This document shows positions 1 through 9,672 of a stretch of DNA of 64,000 nt, piece after piece. Source of the stretch: Aeromonas rivipollensis. Lineage in GTDB: Bacteria > Pseudomonadota > Gammaproteobacteria > Enterobacterales > Aeromonadaceae. The position numbers were made by a program, and so were the translations under genes. Numbering within the stretch: the stretch's first letter is position 1; the number at the start of each line of letters is the position of its first letter. Location of the stretch: positions 1 to 64,000 of the forward strand of contig NZ_JAAILA010000012.1 in the NCBI RefSeq assembly GCF_010974825.1. Direction: 5' to 3'. The notes below the pieces were generated by a model. That model saw only the letters and a program-made list of their open reading frames with translations, was not told the origin of the DNA and searched no databases.

Positions 1-1533
1 GGTCAGGGTGCCTGTCTTGTCCATCACTATGCGGTTGGCCCGGGTCAGCACGTCCAGCACGTGGCCGCGGCGCAGCAGTATGCCGCTGCGGGTCAGGTGG
101 GCGGTGGCCGAGGTGAGCGCCGTCGGGGTCGCCAGCGACAGGGCGCAGGGGCAGGTGGCCACCAGCACCGACAGGGTGACCCAGAAGGCCCGCTCCGGGT
201 CATGGAAGTGCCAGAAGGTCCAGACCCCGGCGGCGATAAGCAGCAGCACCAGGATGAAATGGCGGGAGAGCACATCCGCCAGCTGGGCGATGGCGGGTTT
301 GTCATCCAGCGCATGATCCTGCAGCCGCATGATCTGGGCGAGGCGCGACTCTTCGATGGGGTGGCTGACCCGGATCTCCAGCGGCGCATCCGTGTTGATG
401 GTGCCGGCGAAGACGGGATCCCCCGCCAGCTTGAGAAGGGGCAGTTGCTCGCCGGTCAGCATGGCTTCGTTGAGGCTGGCCTGCCCTAAAGTGATGATGC
501 CGTCTGCCGGCAGGGTGGCGCCGGCCAGCACCCGGACCCTGTCCCCCACCCGCAGCGTCTTGGCGGCCACCTCGTGCTCGCCATCTGCATCGATGCGGGT
601 GGCCATGATGGGCACCAGGCGCGCCAGGTTGGAGCTTGACTCGGATGCCTTTCGCCTCGCCCTCAGCTCGAGCAGGCGCCCCAGCAGCAGGAAGAAGACG
701 AACATGGTGATGGAGTCGTAATAGACCTCACCCGTGTTGAAGACGGTGGCCCAGATGGAGGCGACGAAGGCGCCGATGAGGGCCAGCGACACAGAGACAT
801 CCATGGAGAGGTGACCCTGTCTCAGGCTGCGCCAGGCGCCTGCGTAAAACGGCTGGGCCGAGTAGATCATGATGGGGGTGGAGAGCAGCAGGCTTATCCA
901 CTTGAAGTAGATCATGAACTCCTCTTCCACGCTGATGAAGAGATCCATGTAGAGCGCCACGGCGCACATCATCACCTGCATGGAGCCGAGGCCGGCCAGC
1001 GCCATGCGGAACATGTAGCTGCGCACCTCGCGGGCGTAGAGGGCTTCCTGGCTGTGGGTCTGGAAGGGGTAGGCGCGGTAGCCTATCTTGGCGAACCCCT
1101 TGAGGATGTCGCTTAACGAGAGCCTGTCCGGATCCCACTTGATGCGGGCGCGGTGGGTGGTGGTGTTGACGTTGACATAGTGCAGGCCCGGCAACCCCAT
1201 CAGGTGGCGTTCGATAAGCCAGGCGCAGGCGGCGCAGGTCAACCCCTCCACACTGAGCTGGATCTCTCGCAGGGTGCCCGTCTCGGTGACGAACTCCTGC
1301 TGCACCTCGGCCAGATCGTAGTGAGTGAGGGCGGCCAGCTCGCTGGGTACCAGCTCCCCCTTGATGCCGGGGGCGGTGCGGTGCTCGTAGTAACTAGCAA
1401 GGCCGCATTCGAGAATGGTCTGTGCCACGGCCTGGCAACCAGGGCAGCACATGGGTTGCACTATACCCTTGATCTCCAGGGTAAAGTCACTGCCAGTGGA
1501 AACCGGTTCACCACAGTGAAAACAGCCGGTCAT
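1..1533 (-). CDS. ccoI: Copper-translocating P-type ATPase CcoI/FixI (C-terminus cut by window edge)
   Basis: Pumps copper across the inner membrane for assembly of the cbb3 oxidase. The 511 visible residues run in family order: an N-terminal CxxC...CCxxC metal-binding segment (CFHCGEPV, MCCPGC), a heavy-metal-associated domain with GLTCAACAW near residue 100, paired membrane segments, the actuator region with LTGEQLP, the transmembrane CPC motif (ATCPCALSLATP), and the phosphorylation motif DKTGTLT as the very last residues. The ATP-binding half lies outside the window. An in-frame ATG at 1539 is the alternative start; the AGAGGG ribosome site spaces better for 1533. It follows ccoH in the cco assembly cluster, and ccoS would be expected next. 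Confidence 0.93.
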   Translation of the reverse strand, partial: MTGCFHCGEPVSTGSDFTLEIKGIVQPMCCPGCQAVAQTILECGLASYYEHRTAPGIKGELVPSELAALTHYDLAEVQQEFVTETGTLREIQLSVEGLTCAACAWLIERHLMGLPGLHYVNVNTTTHRARIKWDPDRLSLSDILKGFAKIGYRAYPFQTHSQEALYAREVRSYMFRMALAGLGSMQVMMCAVALYMDLFISVEEEFMIYFKWISLLLSTPIMIYSAQPFYAGAWRSLRQGHLSMDVSVSLALIGAFVASIWATVFNTGEVYYDSITMFVFFLLLGRLLELRARRKASESSSNLARLVPIMATRIDADGEHEVAAKTLRVGDRVRVLAGATLPADGIITLGQASLNEAMLTGEQLPLLKLAGDPVFAGTINTDAPLEIRVSHPIEESRLAQIMRLQDHALDDKPAIAQLADVLSRHFILVLLLIAAGVWTFWHFHDPERAFWVTLSVLVATCPCALSLATPTALTSATAHLTRSGILLRRGHVLDVLTRANRIVMDKTGTLT

Positions 1534-1622
1534 GGTCATTATCCCTCTTGGAAGCTGCCCGTGTGGGCGAGATAAGGGAGGACGCCGTCATGTCTGGATG
1601 AACGCAGCCGCTCATCCAGAGC

Positions 1623-2111
1623 TCAGCGTCCCTTGGGATCGAGTTCCACCGGGGCCTTGGTCGGCAACTGCGCCGTCTCTTGCAGGCGCCACTCGTGGTT
1701 GAAGGCATCGACCCGGATGTGCCACTTGCCGGTGAGGGGCTTGTCCAGCATCAGGCGATAGACCCCCTTGCCATCGGCAGTGAGCAGATGATCGCTGTCC
1801 AGGCCCGCCAGGGTCGGGTGGAACAGGGAGAGGTGCAGCGCCTGACCGGCGGGGATCTCCCCCGACAGGGGCTTCAGGGTCAGCTCCTTGTCGCTGACCG
1901 AGAGCTCGACGCGGATGCCGAGGGCCTCGGCGCGATCGAACTTGCTGAGATCCTGATTAATCTCCTTGCCTTGCTTGTAATAGTCTTCCGCCACCAGGTT
2001 GACCCCATCCTGGCTGGCGATGATGGCGGTGGCGATGCTGCCTATCACGGCGGCGCAGGGGAGGGCGATGATGAACCAGGGCCAGAATTGGCGATACCAG
2101 GGTTGAGTCAT
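1623..2111 (-). CDS. ccoH: Cytochrome c oxidase assembly protein CcoH (FixH family)
   Basis: 162-residue membrane-anchored protein. There is one N-terminal transmembrane helix (about residues 12-33), then DYYKQGKEIN, typical of FixH, and a periplasmic immunoglobulin-like domain. FixH proteins act with the FixI copper pump during maturation or stabilisation of cbb3 oxidase. The gene lies between ccoP and ccoI, separated from ccoP by a bidirectional terminator. ccoHI may therefore have its own promoter or depend on read-through. Family assignment is firm from context and the N-terminal motif; the molecular role is inferred from the family. Confidence 0.9.
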   Translation of the reverse strand: MTQPWYRQFWPWFIIALPCAAVIGSIATAIIASQDGVNLVAEDYYKQGKEINQDLSKFDRAEALGIRVELSVSDKELTLKPLSGEIPAGQALHLSLFHPTLAGLDSDHLLTADGKGVYRLMLDKPLTGKWHIRVDAFNHEWRLQETAQLPTKAPVELDPKGR

Positions 2112-2169
2112 GGTGCTACCGAAACATATGGTTAACGAAATGGAGGGATTTTAGCCAACACAAGATAAC

Positions 2170-2197
2170 AAAAAGCCTCGAAGAGTCGAGGCTTTTT
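2170..2197. terminator. Bidirectional intrinsic terminator after ccoP
   Basis: Perfect 11-bp stem, AAAAAGCCTCG paired with CGAGGCTTTTT around a 6-base loop, with T-runs on both strands. It ends the ccoNOQP transcript and separates it from ccoHI. Confidence 0.85.
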
Positions 2198-2236
2198 GCT
2201 GCGTAATCACGTGCTTATCACATGTTACTGCTTATT

Positions 2237-3214
2237 TTACTGTGCCTGGTGGGACAAACTATAGACATAGGACGCCAGCAGGTGGACCTTGTCTTCTCCC
2301 AGGATATCCTTCCAGGCCGGCATCACGCCGTGACGACCGTGGGTGATGGTCTGCTCGACCACCTGACGGGAGCCACCATACAACCAGGTGTTGTTGGTGA
2401 GATCCGGCGCGCCGAAGGCGATGCCGCCCTTGGCATCCGGGCCGTGACAGGCGGCGCACATGGCGAAACGGGCTTCCCCCTTCTTGGCCTCAACCAAGTC
2501 GACCTTGCGGCCGGACAGGCTCAGCACATAGGAGGCCACTTCCTTGACTCCGTCCTGACCCAGGATCTCGCCCCAGGCGGCCATGATACCCTGGCGACCG
2601 CCCATGATGGTGGTCTTGATCTGGGAAGGCTCTCCGCCCCATTGCCACTCGCTGTCGGTCAGGTTCGGGAAGCCGCGACCACCGCGGGCATCGGAGCCGT
2701 GGCACTGGGAGCAGTTCTGCAGGAACAGACGCTGACCCACTTTCAGGGCTTCCGGGTCCTTGGCGATCTCGGTGATCTCCTTGTAGCTCTTGCCGTCGGC
2801 CTGGTAGGTCAGCTCGCGGAACTTGGCGCCATAGACCTCGTCGGCCTTGGCCAGTTCCCTATCGTATTCCACCGCGCGCCCTTCATCCTTGGCGGAGGCT
2901 GCCGCCGCCTTGGATTCTGCCAGGGAGCGAACGTCCTGGTTGGAGCTCTGCCAGCCCAGCAGACCCTTCCAGTTGCCCAGACCCGGGAAGGCGAGCAGGT
3001 AGATGAGACCGGTGACGATGAAGAAGAGGAACATATAGGACCACCACTTCGGCAGCGGGTTGTTGATCTCCTCTATGCCGTCGAAGGTGTGCCCCATGGG
3101 CTTGCCCTCTTCGGTCCCCATCTTGTCTTTCATGCACCACATCAGCAGCAGGAAGCAGCCGAGTATGGTGCCCAGACTTATGACGGTCACAAAAATGCTA
3201 AACAAAGTGCTCAT
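2237..3214 (-). CDS. ccoP: cbb3-type cytochrome c oxidase subunit III (dihaem CcoP)
   Basis: 325-residue membrane-anchored dihaem cytochrome c that passes electrons to the CcoN active site. Two N-terminal hydrophobic segments (about residues 5-27 and 60-80) precede two cytochrome c domains with CxxCH haem motifs, CSQCHGSDARGG and CAACHGPDAKGG. Each domain is followed by a methionine-containing segment (GIMAAWG, GVMPAWK) that supplies the distal ligand. Its ATG overlaps the ccoQ stop by one base (TAATG), so the two are translationally coupled. Length and layout match the family. Confidence 0.96.
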   Translation of the reverse strand: MSTLFSIFVTVISLGTILGCFLLLMWCMKDKMGTEEGKPMGHTFDGIEEINNPLPKWWSYMFLFFIVTGLIYLLAFPGLGNWKGLLGWQSSNQDVRSLAESKAAAASAKDEGRAVEYDRELAKADEVYGAKFRELTYQADGKSYKEITEIAKDPEALKVGQRLFLQNCSQCHGSDARGGRGFPNLTDSEWQWGGEPSQIKTTIMGGRQGIMAAWGEILGQDGVKEVASYVLSLSGRKVDLVEAKKGEARFAMCAACHGPDAKGGIAFGAPDLTNNTWLYGGSRQVVEQTITHGRHGVMPAWKDILGEDKVHLLASYVYSLSHQAQ

Positions 3215-3393
3215 TATTGCTTCGCTCCTGCGTTCTTGTTATCAGCACTGGGTTGCTCGTCATCGGCAAAAACCAGGTTGGCAGCCTCATCGAAGGAGGC
3301 CTTGCGGCGCTTGCTGTATGCCCAGACGATGATGCCGATCATGATGATCATCAGCAGCAGGGTGTACAGGCCGCGAAATGTGCCGTAATCCAT
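3214..3393 (-). CDS. ccoQ: cbb3-type oxidase small subunit CcoQ
   Basis: 59-residue protein beginning MDYGTFRGLYTLLLM, with one transmembrane helix and then a positively charged YSKRRKASFDEAA segment, the classic CcoQ pattern. CcoQ stabilises the assembled cbb3 complex. It sits between ccoO and ccoP with 11 bases to ccoO and a one-base overlap into ccoP. Identification rests on position and on the helix plus YSKRR motif. Confidence 0.92.
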   Translation of the reverse strand: MDYGTFRGLYTLLLMIIMIGIIVWAYSKRRKASFDEAANLVFADDEQPSADNKNAGAKQ

Positions 3394-3404
3394 ATCCCGA
3401 CTCC

Positions 3405-4019
3405 TTATTTCAGGGCATGACCCAGTGATTGCAGATAGGCCACCAGGGCATCCAGCTCGGTCTTGCCCTTGACTGCCTCGGCCGCACCTTCGATGTCGGC
3501 ATCGGTATAGGGCACCCCGAAGTGATCCCGGAACAGCGCCAGTTTCTTGCCGGTCAGCTCACCGGTCAGGACATTGGTCTCGAGCCAGGGGAAGGCGGGC
3601 ATGTTGGACTCGGGCACCACGTCGCGCGGATTGATGAGGTGGGCGCGATGCCAATCATCGGAGTAGCGGCCGCCGACCCGGGCCAGATCCGGACCCGTAC
3701 GCTTGGAGCCCCACAGGAAGGGGTGCTCCCACACGCTCTCGCCGGCGACCGAGTAGTGACCGTAACGCTCGGTCTCGGCGCGGAACGGACGGATCATCTG
3801 GCTGTGACAGACGGTGCAGCCCTCGCGGATGTAGATGTCGCGTCCTTCCATCTGCAGGGCTGTGTAGGCCTTGAGGCCCTCCACCGGCTCGTTGGTCTGC
3901 TTCTGGAAGAACAGCGGCGTGATCTCGACCAGGCCCCCCAGGCTGATGGCAAAGATGATGCCTATCACCAGCATGGGGACGCTCTTTTCAAAAATTTCGT
4001 GACGGTTGTTGTTGCTCAT
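3405..4019 (-). CDS. ccoO: cbb3-type cytochrome c oxidase subunit II (monohaem CcoO)
   Basis: 204-residue membrane-anchored monohaem cytochrome c. One N-terminal helix (about residues 15-35) is followed by [20 protein letters not shown] with the CxxCH haem site near residue 68, then [16 protein letters not shown], diagnostic of CcoO/FixO. A distal methionine lies in SNMPAFPW. It passes electrons from CcoP to CcoN. The gene begins 18 bases after ccoN and matches the usual length of about 200 residues. Confidence 0.96.
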   Translation of the reverse strand: MSNNNRHEIFEKSVPMLVIGIIFAISLGGLVEITPLFFQKQTNEPVEGLKAYTALQMEGRDIYIREGCTVCHSQMIRPFRAETERYGHYSVAGESVWEHPFLWGSKRTGPDLARVGGRYSDDWHRAHLINPRDVVPESNMPAFPWLETNVLTGELTGKKLALFRDHFGVPYTDADIEGAAEAVKGKTELDALVAYLQSLGHALK

Positions 4020-4037
4020 GCTTTAAACCCCTTCAGA

Positions 4038-5462
4038 TCAGGCTGGCTGTGCGACGGGTTCCAGGGAACCCTTGGGCGCAGTGACGGTGCGATAGGCGTT
4101 GTAGGCCATCAGCAACATGCCGGTGACGAAGAAGCAGCCACCCAGGAAGCGCACGAAATAGAAGGGATAGGAAGCTTGCAGCGCCTCCACGAAGCTGTAG
4201 GTCAGGGTGCCGTCATCGTTGACCGCACGCCACATCAGACCCTGCATCACCCCGGAAATCCACATGGAGACGATGTAGAGCACAGTGCCCACGGTCGCCA
4301 GCCAGAAGTGAACGTTGATCAGGCGGATGCTGTACATGCGGCCCTGATCGAACAGGTTCGGGATCAGGTGATACACGGCGCCGATAGAGACCATAGCAAC
4401 CCAGCCCAGGGCACCGGAGTGAACGTGACCTATGGTCCAGTCGGTGTAGTGGGAGAGGGCGTTGACCGTCTTGATCGCCATCATGGGGCCTTCGAAAGTG
4501 GACATGCCGTAGAACGACAGGGACACGATCAGGAAGCGCAGTATGGGGTCATAGCGCAGCTTGTGCCAGGCACCGGACAGGGTCATGATGCCGTTGATCA
4601 TGCCGCCCCAGGAGGGGACGAACAGGATGAGGGACATCACCATGCCAAGGGACTGGGCCCAGTCGGGCAGGGCGGTGTAGTGCAGATGGTGCGGACCGGC
4701 CCAGATATAGAGGGAGATCAGCGCCCAGAAGTGCACTATGGAGAGGCGGTAGGAGTAGACCGGGCGACCCGCCTGCTTGGGCACGAAGTAGTACATCATC
4801 CCCAGGAAGCCGGCGGTGAGCAGGAAGCCGACCGCGTTGTGGCCATACCACCACTGCACCATGGCATCCATGGCGCCTGAGTACATGGAGTAGGACTTCA
4901 TGCCGGAGAGCGGCACTTCCATGTTGTTGACGATGTGCAGCACGGCCACAGTGATGATGAAGGCACCGAAGAACCAGTTCGCCACATAGATGTGGGAGGT
5001 GGTGCGCTTGACCAGGGTGCCGAAGAAGACGATGGCATAGCTCACCCAGACCACGGCGATGGCGATGTCAATGGGCCACTCCAGCTCGGCATACTCCTTG
5101 GAAGTGGTGTATCCCAGCGGCAGTGTGATGGCGGCGGCGAGTATGATCGCCTGCCAGCCCCAGAACACGAAGGAGGCGAGCGGGCCGCCAAACAGCCTGA
5201 CCTGGCAGGTACGTTGTACCACGTAGAAGGAGGTGGCCATCAGCGCACTGCAGCCAAATGCAAAGATGACCGCATTGGTGTGCAGGGGACGCAGGCGGCT
5301 GTAGGTCAGCCAGGGGGTATCAAAGTTGAGGGCAGGCCAGATTAACTGGGCTGCGATCAGTACACCAACCGACATACCGACAATTCCCCAGACAATCGTC
5401 ATGACGGTGAACTGGCGCACAACGGTGTAGTTGTACTCAGGGTGGTTTGTTGTATGGCTCAT
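4038..5462 (-). CDS. ccoN: cbb3-type cytochrome c oxidase catalytic subunit I (CcoN)
   Basis: 474-residue polytopic haem-copper oxidase subunit that reduces oxygen to water with high affinity and pumps protons. Histidine ligands for the haems and CuB are visible in [31 protein letters not shown] and [10 protein letters not shown]. The start at [13 protein letters not shown] was chosen because it gives the family length. The reading frame is open 80 codons further upstream, but that stretch is low-complexity and unlike CcoN. First gene of ccoNOQP. Oxygen-dependent control by Fnr is common for this operon, but I could not find a good Fnr palindrome in the 281 bases upstream. Confidence 0.96.
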   Translation of the reverse strand: MSHTTNHPEYNYTVVRQFTVMTIVWGIVGMSVGVLIAAQLIWPALNFDTPWLTYSRLRPLHTNAVIFAFGCSALMATSFYVVQRTCQVRLFGGPLASFVFWGWQAIILAAAITLPLGYTTSKEYAELEWPIDIAIAVVWVSYAIVFFGTLVKRTTSHIYVANWFFGAFIITVAVLHIVNNMEVPLSGMKSYSMYSGAMDAMVQWWYGHNAVGFLLTAGFLGMMYYFVPKQAGRPVYSYRLSIVHFWALISLYIWAGPHHLHYTALPDWAQSLGMVMSLILFVPSWGGMINGIMTLSGAWHKLRYDPILRFLIVSLSFYGMSTFEGPMMAIKTVNALSHYTDWTIGHVHSGALGWVAMVSIGAVYHLIPNLFDQGRMYSIRLINVHFWLATVGTVLYIVSMWISGVMQGLMWRAVNDDGTLTYSFVEALQASYPFYFVRFLGGCFFVTGMLLMAYNAYRTVTAPKGSLEPVAQPA

Positions 5463-5743
5463 CGTTGTATTCCGCTTCCGATGCTGTTGTTTGTTTTTCG
5501 CCCGGTAATCGGGGCCATTTTCACCCCTGATTTGCAAAATCCTCTCGTTAACATCTGTTAATAAAAGGAAAAGCAAAAGGTGGTTAAATGAAAATTCATT
5601 GAGAATGATACTGAACTGACCGGTAAAATAACAGTACAAACAGTGATATATTTGGCTCCAGCGGGTCTCGTGCCCGCCAGTTTTTACCTTGCGCAAGATC
5701 ACGAAAATCGCATTTTTAAAGTACCTTACAGGGCTGTTTTTTC

Positions 5744-6202
5744 ATGAAAGAGAGACTCACTTCACGCAAAATCGTGCACTTGACCATAGTGCTGGCTATT
5801 TTGCTCTCCCTGATGGCCTATCGGACCTGGTTTTCGGGCCCGCCGAGGGGGGAGGCGACAGGAACAAATGATCAGATTTGTGATCTGTCCCACAGCAGTT
5901 GCTCCCTTCTGGTCGGTGACATGCCCCTGACGGCCAGCATAGAGGGCTTGCCGATCCGCCCTGAACATGACTTTGTGTTGCGCCTTCAGGGGGGATCCCC
6001 CGCCATCACCCCCACCAAGGCCTGGCTGGAGGGCAAGACCATGTTCATGGGGGTCATCCCGGTGCAACTCGAGGCGAAGGACGGGGGCTGGCAGGGGGCC
6101 GCTCAGGTAGGAAGTTGCACCACTGAGGCCATGGAGTGGCTGCTCAATATCGAGTGGAGCAATGGCCAGCGCCAGCAACTGGCGCTGGGGGTTTCCCCCT
6201 GA
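5744..6202 (+). CDS. Conserved membrane-anchored protein of unknown function, divergent from ccoN
   Basis: 152 residues. A basic N-terminus (MKERLTSRKI) leads into one hydrophobic helix (about residues 11-26). The remaining extracytoplasmic-looking domain contains CDLSHSSC and a third cysteine in VGSCTTEAMEW. The pattern resembles a single-span protein with a small beta-rich domain, and the two or three cysteines could form a disulphide or bind metal. I do not recognise a named family. Divergent placement from the cbb3 oxidase operon suggests, but does not show, a link to oxidase function or copper handling. The ribosome site is weak (AGGG, about 11 bases from the ATG). Confidence 0.75.
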   Translation: MKERLTSRKIVHLTIVLAILLSLMAYRTWFSGPPRGEATGTNDQICDLSHSSCSLLVGDMPLTASIEGLPIRPEHDFVLRLQGGSPAITPTKAWLEGKTMFMGVIPVQLEAKDGGWQGAAQVGSCTTEAMEWLLNIEWSNGQRQQLALGVSP

Positions 6203-6313
6203 CAGGGGGCCGTTGTTTATGGCCCAGGAGGGGGGAGAAGTGAAATTTGATTTGAATTTTTCAGGCAGGTCGGTACCTTGCATTCATTATCAAGGAGTGA
6301 AGTTCATTTAATC

Positions 6314-6772
6314 ATGATTGAAAAACAAGCATTTTATCGCACCCTCAACCAACAGGCCCAGGCTCTGCTGGAGGGTGAACCCGACCTGATTGCCAACCTG
6401 GCGAACCTGTCTGCCCTGCTCAATCAGGAGCTGGCCGACATCAACTGGGTCGGTTTTTATCTGTTGCAAGGGGAGACCCTGGTGCTCGGCCCCTTCCAGG
6501 GCAAGCCGGCCTGCGTGCGCATTCCGGTGGGCCGCGGCGTCTGCGGCACTGCGGTGGCCGAGGGCAAGACCCAGCTGGTGGACGACGTACATCAGTTCAC
6601 GGGTCACATCGCCTGCGACGGCGCCAGCAATTCTGAAATCGTGATTCCGCTGCGTCGCGGTGGTGAGATCATCGGGGTGCTGGACGTGGATAGTCCGATT
6701 TTTAACCGTTTCGACCAGGAGGACCGAATTGGCCTCGAAGAAACGGTGCAAATTTTGGAAAGCATGCTCTAA
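6314..6772 (+). CDS. msrC: Free methionine-(R)-sulfoxide reductase MsrC (GAF domain)
   Basis: 152-residue single GAF-domain enzyme that reduces free methionine R-sulfoxide. It aligns closely with E. coli YebR: DINWVGFYLL, LVLGPFQGKPACVRIPVGRG, VCGTAVAEGKTQ, DGHIACDGASNSEIV-like and IGVLDVDSP. The catalytic cysteines of the family are present (PACVRI, RGVCGTA, HIACDGA). The start at MIEKQAF matches homologues; the frame is open 12 codons upstream. A good AAGGAG lies 16 bases before this ATG, which is long, so the start is slightly uncertain. Placement before proQ and prc repeats the E. coli order. Confidence 0.93.
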   Translation: MIEKQAFYRTLNQQAQALLEGEPDLIANLANLSALLNQELADINWVGFYLLQGETLVLGPFQGKPACVRIPVGRGVCGTAVAEGKTQLVDDVHQFTGHIACDGASNSEIVIPLRRGGEIIGVLDVDSPIFNRFDQEDRIGLEETVQILESML

Positions 6773-6787
6773 GTCATTGCTAGATGG

Positions 6788-6816
6788 TTCGCAAAAGGTC
6801 CCAAGCTCTCTATAAT
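6788..6816 (+). promoter_or_regulatory. Sigma-70 promoter for proQ
   Basis: A perfect TATAAT at 6811-6816 lies 17 bases after TTCGCA at 6788-6793. It is 57 bases upstream of the proQ ATG and downstream of the msrC stop. Confidence 0.75.
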
Positions 6817-6873
6817 AGGGCCTTTGTTGTGTTCGGGCATGCCCGTGCGTCTATATGAAAGCCAAGGTTATAC

Positions 6874-7512
6874 ATGGAAAACACTGAAAAGCTGAAGAAC
6901 AGTAAAGAGATCGTTGCCTACCTGGTCGAGAAATTCCCGGCCTGCTTCATCGCTGAAGGAGAGGCCAAGCCACTCAAGATTGGCATCTTCCAGGATCTGG
7001 CCGCGCGTCTTGCTGATGACGAGAGAGTCTCCAAGACCATGCTGCGCTCTGCTCTGCGTCAATACACCTCCAGCTGGCGTTACCTGCATGGCCTCAAGGC
7101 TGGCCAGGCCCGTGTCGATCTGGATGGCAACCCCGGTGAGCTGCTGACCGAAGAGCACATCGAACATGCCAAACAGGCCCTCAAGGAGAGCAAAGAGCGT
7201 GTCTTTGCCAGCCGCCGCACCAACACCAAGGAGAAGGAAGACAAGCCCAAGCAGCCGCGCCGCAACGCGCCGCGCAAGGCCGATGCTCCCCGCTCCGACA
7301 AGCCCAAGTCTGCCCCCAAGGCCGCGCCTGTAGCCGATGCTCCCCTGGTCAAGGTGGATGCCGCCTCCCTGAAAGTGGATCAAGGCGTGCGCGTCATGCT
7401 GGGCAAGTCTCCCCTGCCTGCGACCATCAAGGAAGTGACCAAGGATGACGTACAGGTTCAATTGCAGACCGGCATGATGTTGCGGGTCAAGTTCGAGCAT
7501 CTGGTTCTCTAA
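6874..7512 (+). CDS. proQ: RNA chaperone ProQ (FinO/ProQ domain)
   Basis: 212-residue RNA-binding protein that binds structured 3' ends of small RNAs and mRNAs and influences osmoregulation through ProP. The N-terminal FinO-like domain is about residues 1-120 ([46 protein letters not shown]). A basic, lysine- and proline-rich linker is about residues 125-165. The C-terminal Tudor-like domain ([18 protein letters not shown]) closes the protein. Eight bases separate it from prc, so the two are probably co-transcribed, as in E. coli. Confidence 0.97.
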   Translation: MENTEKLKNSKEIVAYLVEKFPACFIAEGEAKPLKIGIFQDLAARLADDERVSKTMLRSALRQYTSSWRYLHGLKAGQARVDLDGNPGELLTEEHIEHAKQALKESKERVFASRRTNTKEKEDKPKQPRRNAPRKADAPRSDKPKSAPKAAPVADAPLVKVDAASLKVDQGVRVMLGKSPLPATIKEVTKDDVQVQLQTGMMLRVKFEHLVL

Positions 7513-7520
7513 GGAGACGA

Positions 7521-9533
7521 ATGTTGAAGCATGGCGTGATTCGTTTTTCCCTCGTTGCCTGTAGCCTGGCGCTTGCCGGGCTCGCGCAGGCCATCGAGCC
7601 GGTGCTCAAGGAAAGTGATTTGCCTGTGTTGGCTCAGGAGAGCCAACATGCTACGGCCAGCAAGCGAATTGCCAATCTGTTTACCCGCTCTCACTACAAA
7701 CAGTTCAAGTTGGACGATGCCTTTTCCTCCGTGATATTTGACAAGTATCTGGAGAATCTGGACTACAGCCGCAACCTGTTTCTGGCCTCTGACATCAGCC
7801 GTTTTGAAAAGTACCGTACCGGTTTTGACACCGACCTCGAGAGAGGGCGTCTGGCTCCGGCCTACGAGATGTTCAACCTGAGTCAGCAGCGGCGTTACGA
7901 GCGGTTCGAATACGCCCTCAAACTGCTCGACACTCCCCTGGATTTCACCCAGCCTGACAATTACATCTTCGATCGGGAAGGGGCTCCCTGGCCCAAAGAC
8001 GAGGCCGAGCTCAACGAGCTGTGGCGTCAACGGGTCAAGTTCGATGCCCTGAGCCTCAAGCTCAGCGGCAAGGAGTGGCCCGAGATCAAGGAGCTGCTTG
8101 GCAAGCGTTACAACAACGCCATCAAGCGGATGTCCCAGAACGAGAGCGAGGATGTGTTCCAGCTCTTCATGAACTCCTTCGCCCGTGCCATCGAGCCCCA
8201 CACCAGCTACCTCTCGCCGCGCAGCGCCGATCGCTTCAACACCGAGATGAACCTCTCGCTGGAGGGTATAGGTGCCGTGCTGCAGGCGGAAGATGACTTC
8301 ACCGTCATCCGCTCCCTGGTGCCCGGCGGCCCGGCGGCCAAGTCCAACCACCTCAAACCCGATGACAAGATCACCGGGGTGGGGCAGGACGACGGCAAGA
8401 TTGTCGATGTGATCGGCTGGCGTCTCGACGACGTGGTCGAACTCATCAAGGGGCCCAAGGGCAGCAAGGTGAAGCTGGAGATCCAGCGCGGCAAGGGCGC
8501 CACCGCCAAGACCGAGCTGGTGGAGCTGACCCGCGACAAGGTGCGCCTGGAAGACAGGGCCGCCAAGTCCAAGGTGATCAACGCCGAAGGCAAGAAGATA
8601 GGGGTACTCGAGATCCCGAGCTTCTACGTCAATCTCCATGACGACGTCATCAAGGAGCTCTCCAGCCTCAACAAGCAGAAGATAGATGGTCTCATCGTCG
8701 ACCTGCGCGGCAACGGCGGCGGCGCCCTGACGGAAGCCTCGGCCCTGAGCGGTCTCTTCTTCGCCAGCGGTCCCGTGGTGCAGATCCGGGATCATATGGG
8801 TCGTATCACCGTCAATGGCGACGATGATGGCAACGTCTACTACGGCGGCCCCATGTCGGTGATGATCGACCGCTACAGCGCCTCGGCCTCCGAGATCTTC
8901 GCTGCCGCCATGCAGGATTACGGCCGCGCCCTGATCCTCGGTGAAAACTCGTTCGGCAAGGGCACTGTGCAGCAGCATCGCAGCCTGGCCAAGGTCTACG
9001 ACTTCTACGAGCAGCCGCTGGGTCACGTGCAGTACACCATCGCCAAGTTCTACCGGATCGATGGCGGCAGCACCCAGAACAAGGGGGTGGCGCCGGACAT
9101 CAACTTCCCGACCGCCGTCTCGCCGGACGAGACCGGGGAGAGCCGGGAGTTCAACGCTCTGCCCTGGGACAAGATAGCCTCGGCCAGTTACGACAAGCTG
9201 GGGGACTTCTCCGGTCTGCTGTCCAAGTTGAAGTCGGCTCACGAGGCGCGGATCGCCAAGGATCCTGAATTTGCCTACGTGATGCAGGACATCAAGGAGT
9301 ATCAGGCGGACAAGGACAAGAAGTCGGTCTCCCTGAACGAAGCCGAGCGACTGGCGGATCAGGCCAAGCAGGACGAGAAGGCGCTGGCGCGAGCCAACGA
9401 GCGACTGACCCGCCTTGGCAAGCCGACGGTGAAGAGCCTGGATGAACTGCCTGCCGATTTCGAGGCCCCTGACGAGTATCAGATCGAAGCCGCGAACATC
9501 ACGGCGGATCTGGCGAAGCTCAGCAAGGGCTGA
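7521..9533 (+). CDS. prc: Tail-specific periplasmic protease Prc (Tsp)
   Basis: 670-residue S41-family protease that degrades proteins with nonpolar C-termini and trims penicillin-binding protein 3 and cell-wall hydrolases in the periplasm. A signal peptide (FSLVACSLALAGLAQA) ends near residue 25. There follow an N-terminal helical domain, a PDZ domain (LEGIGAVLQAEDDFTVIRSL onward), and the protease core with the catalytic serine in RYSASASEIFA and lysine in GENSFGKGTVQQ. A strong AAGGAGA site precedes the ATG. Slightly shorter than the E. coli enzyme (682). Confidence 0.96.
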   Translation: MLKHGVIRFSLVACSLALAGLAQAIEPVLKESDLPVLAQESQHATASKRIANLFTRSHYKQFKLDDAFSSVIFDKYLENLDYSRNLFLASDISRFEKYRTGFDTDLERGRLAPAYEMFNLSQQRRYERFEYALKLLDTPLDFTQPDNYIFDREGAPWPKDEAELNELWRQRVKFDALSLKLSGKEWPEIKELLGKRYNNAIKRMSQNESEDVFQLFMNSFARAIEPHTSYLSPRSADRFNTEMNLSLEGIGAVLQAEDDFTVIRSLVPGGPAAKSNHLKPDDKITGVGQDDGKIVDVIGWRLDDVVELIKGPKGSKVKLEIQRGKGATAKTELVELTRDKVRLEDRAAKSKVINAEGKKIGVLEIPSFYVNLHDDVIKELSSLNKQKIDGLIVDLRGNGGGALTEASALSGLFFASGPVVQIRDHMGRITVNGDDDGNVYYGGPMSVMIDRYSASASEIFAAAMQDYGRALILGENSFGKGTVQQHRSLAKVYDFYEQPLGHVQYTIAKFYRIDGGSTQNKGVAPDINFPTAVSPDETGESREFNALPWDKIASASYDKLGDFSGLLSKLKSAHEARIAKDPEFAYVMQDIKEYQADKDKKSVSLNEAERLADQAKQDEKALARANERLTRLGKPTVKSLDELPADFEAPDEYQIEAANITADLAKLSKG

Positions 9534-9562
9534 GTGTCCTGGGTGACATCCGCATGAATACA

Positions 9563-9588
9563 AGGGCGACTCAGGTCGCCCTCTCTTT
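9563..9588 (+). terminator. Intrinsic terminator after prc
   Basis: An 8-bp stem, AGGGCGAC with GTCGCCCT around TCAG, is followed by CTCTTTT. Confidence 0.75.
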
Positions 9589-9672
9589 TGGCTGAATGCA
9601 AACTATTTGACCCTGCGGGACCGTTGTGACAGCCTCTGACACGTTGATAACAACGCGTGGAAGCACACAATA

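Noticed and set aside
5598-5611. Fnr-like sequence TTGAGAATGATACT upstream of ccoN
   Set aside because: Only the left half resembles TTGAT-N4-ATCAA; too weak to call.
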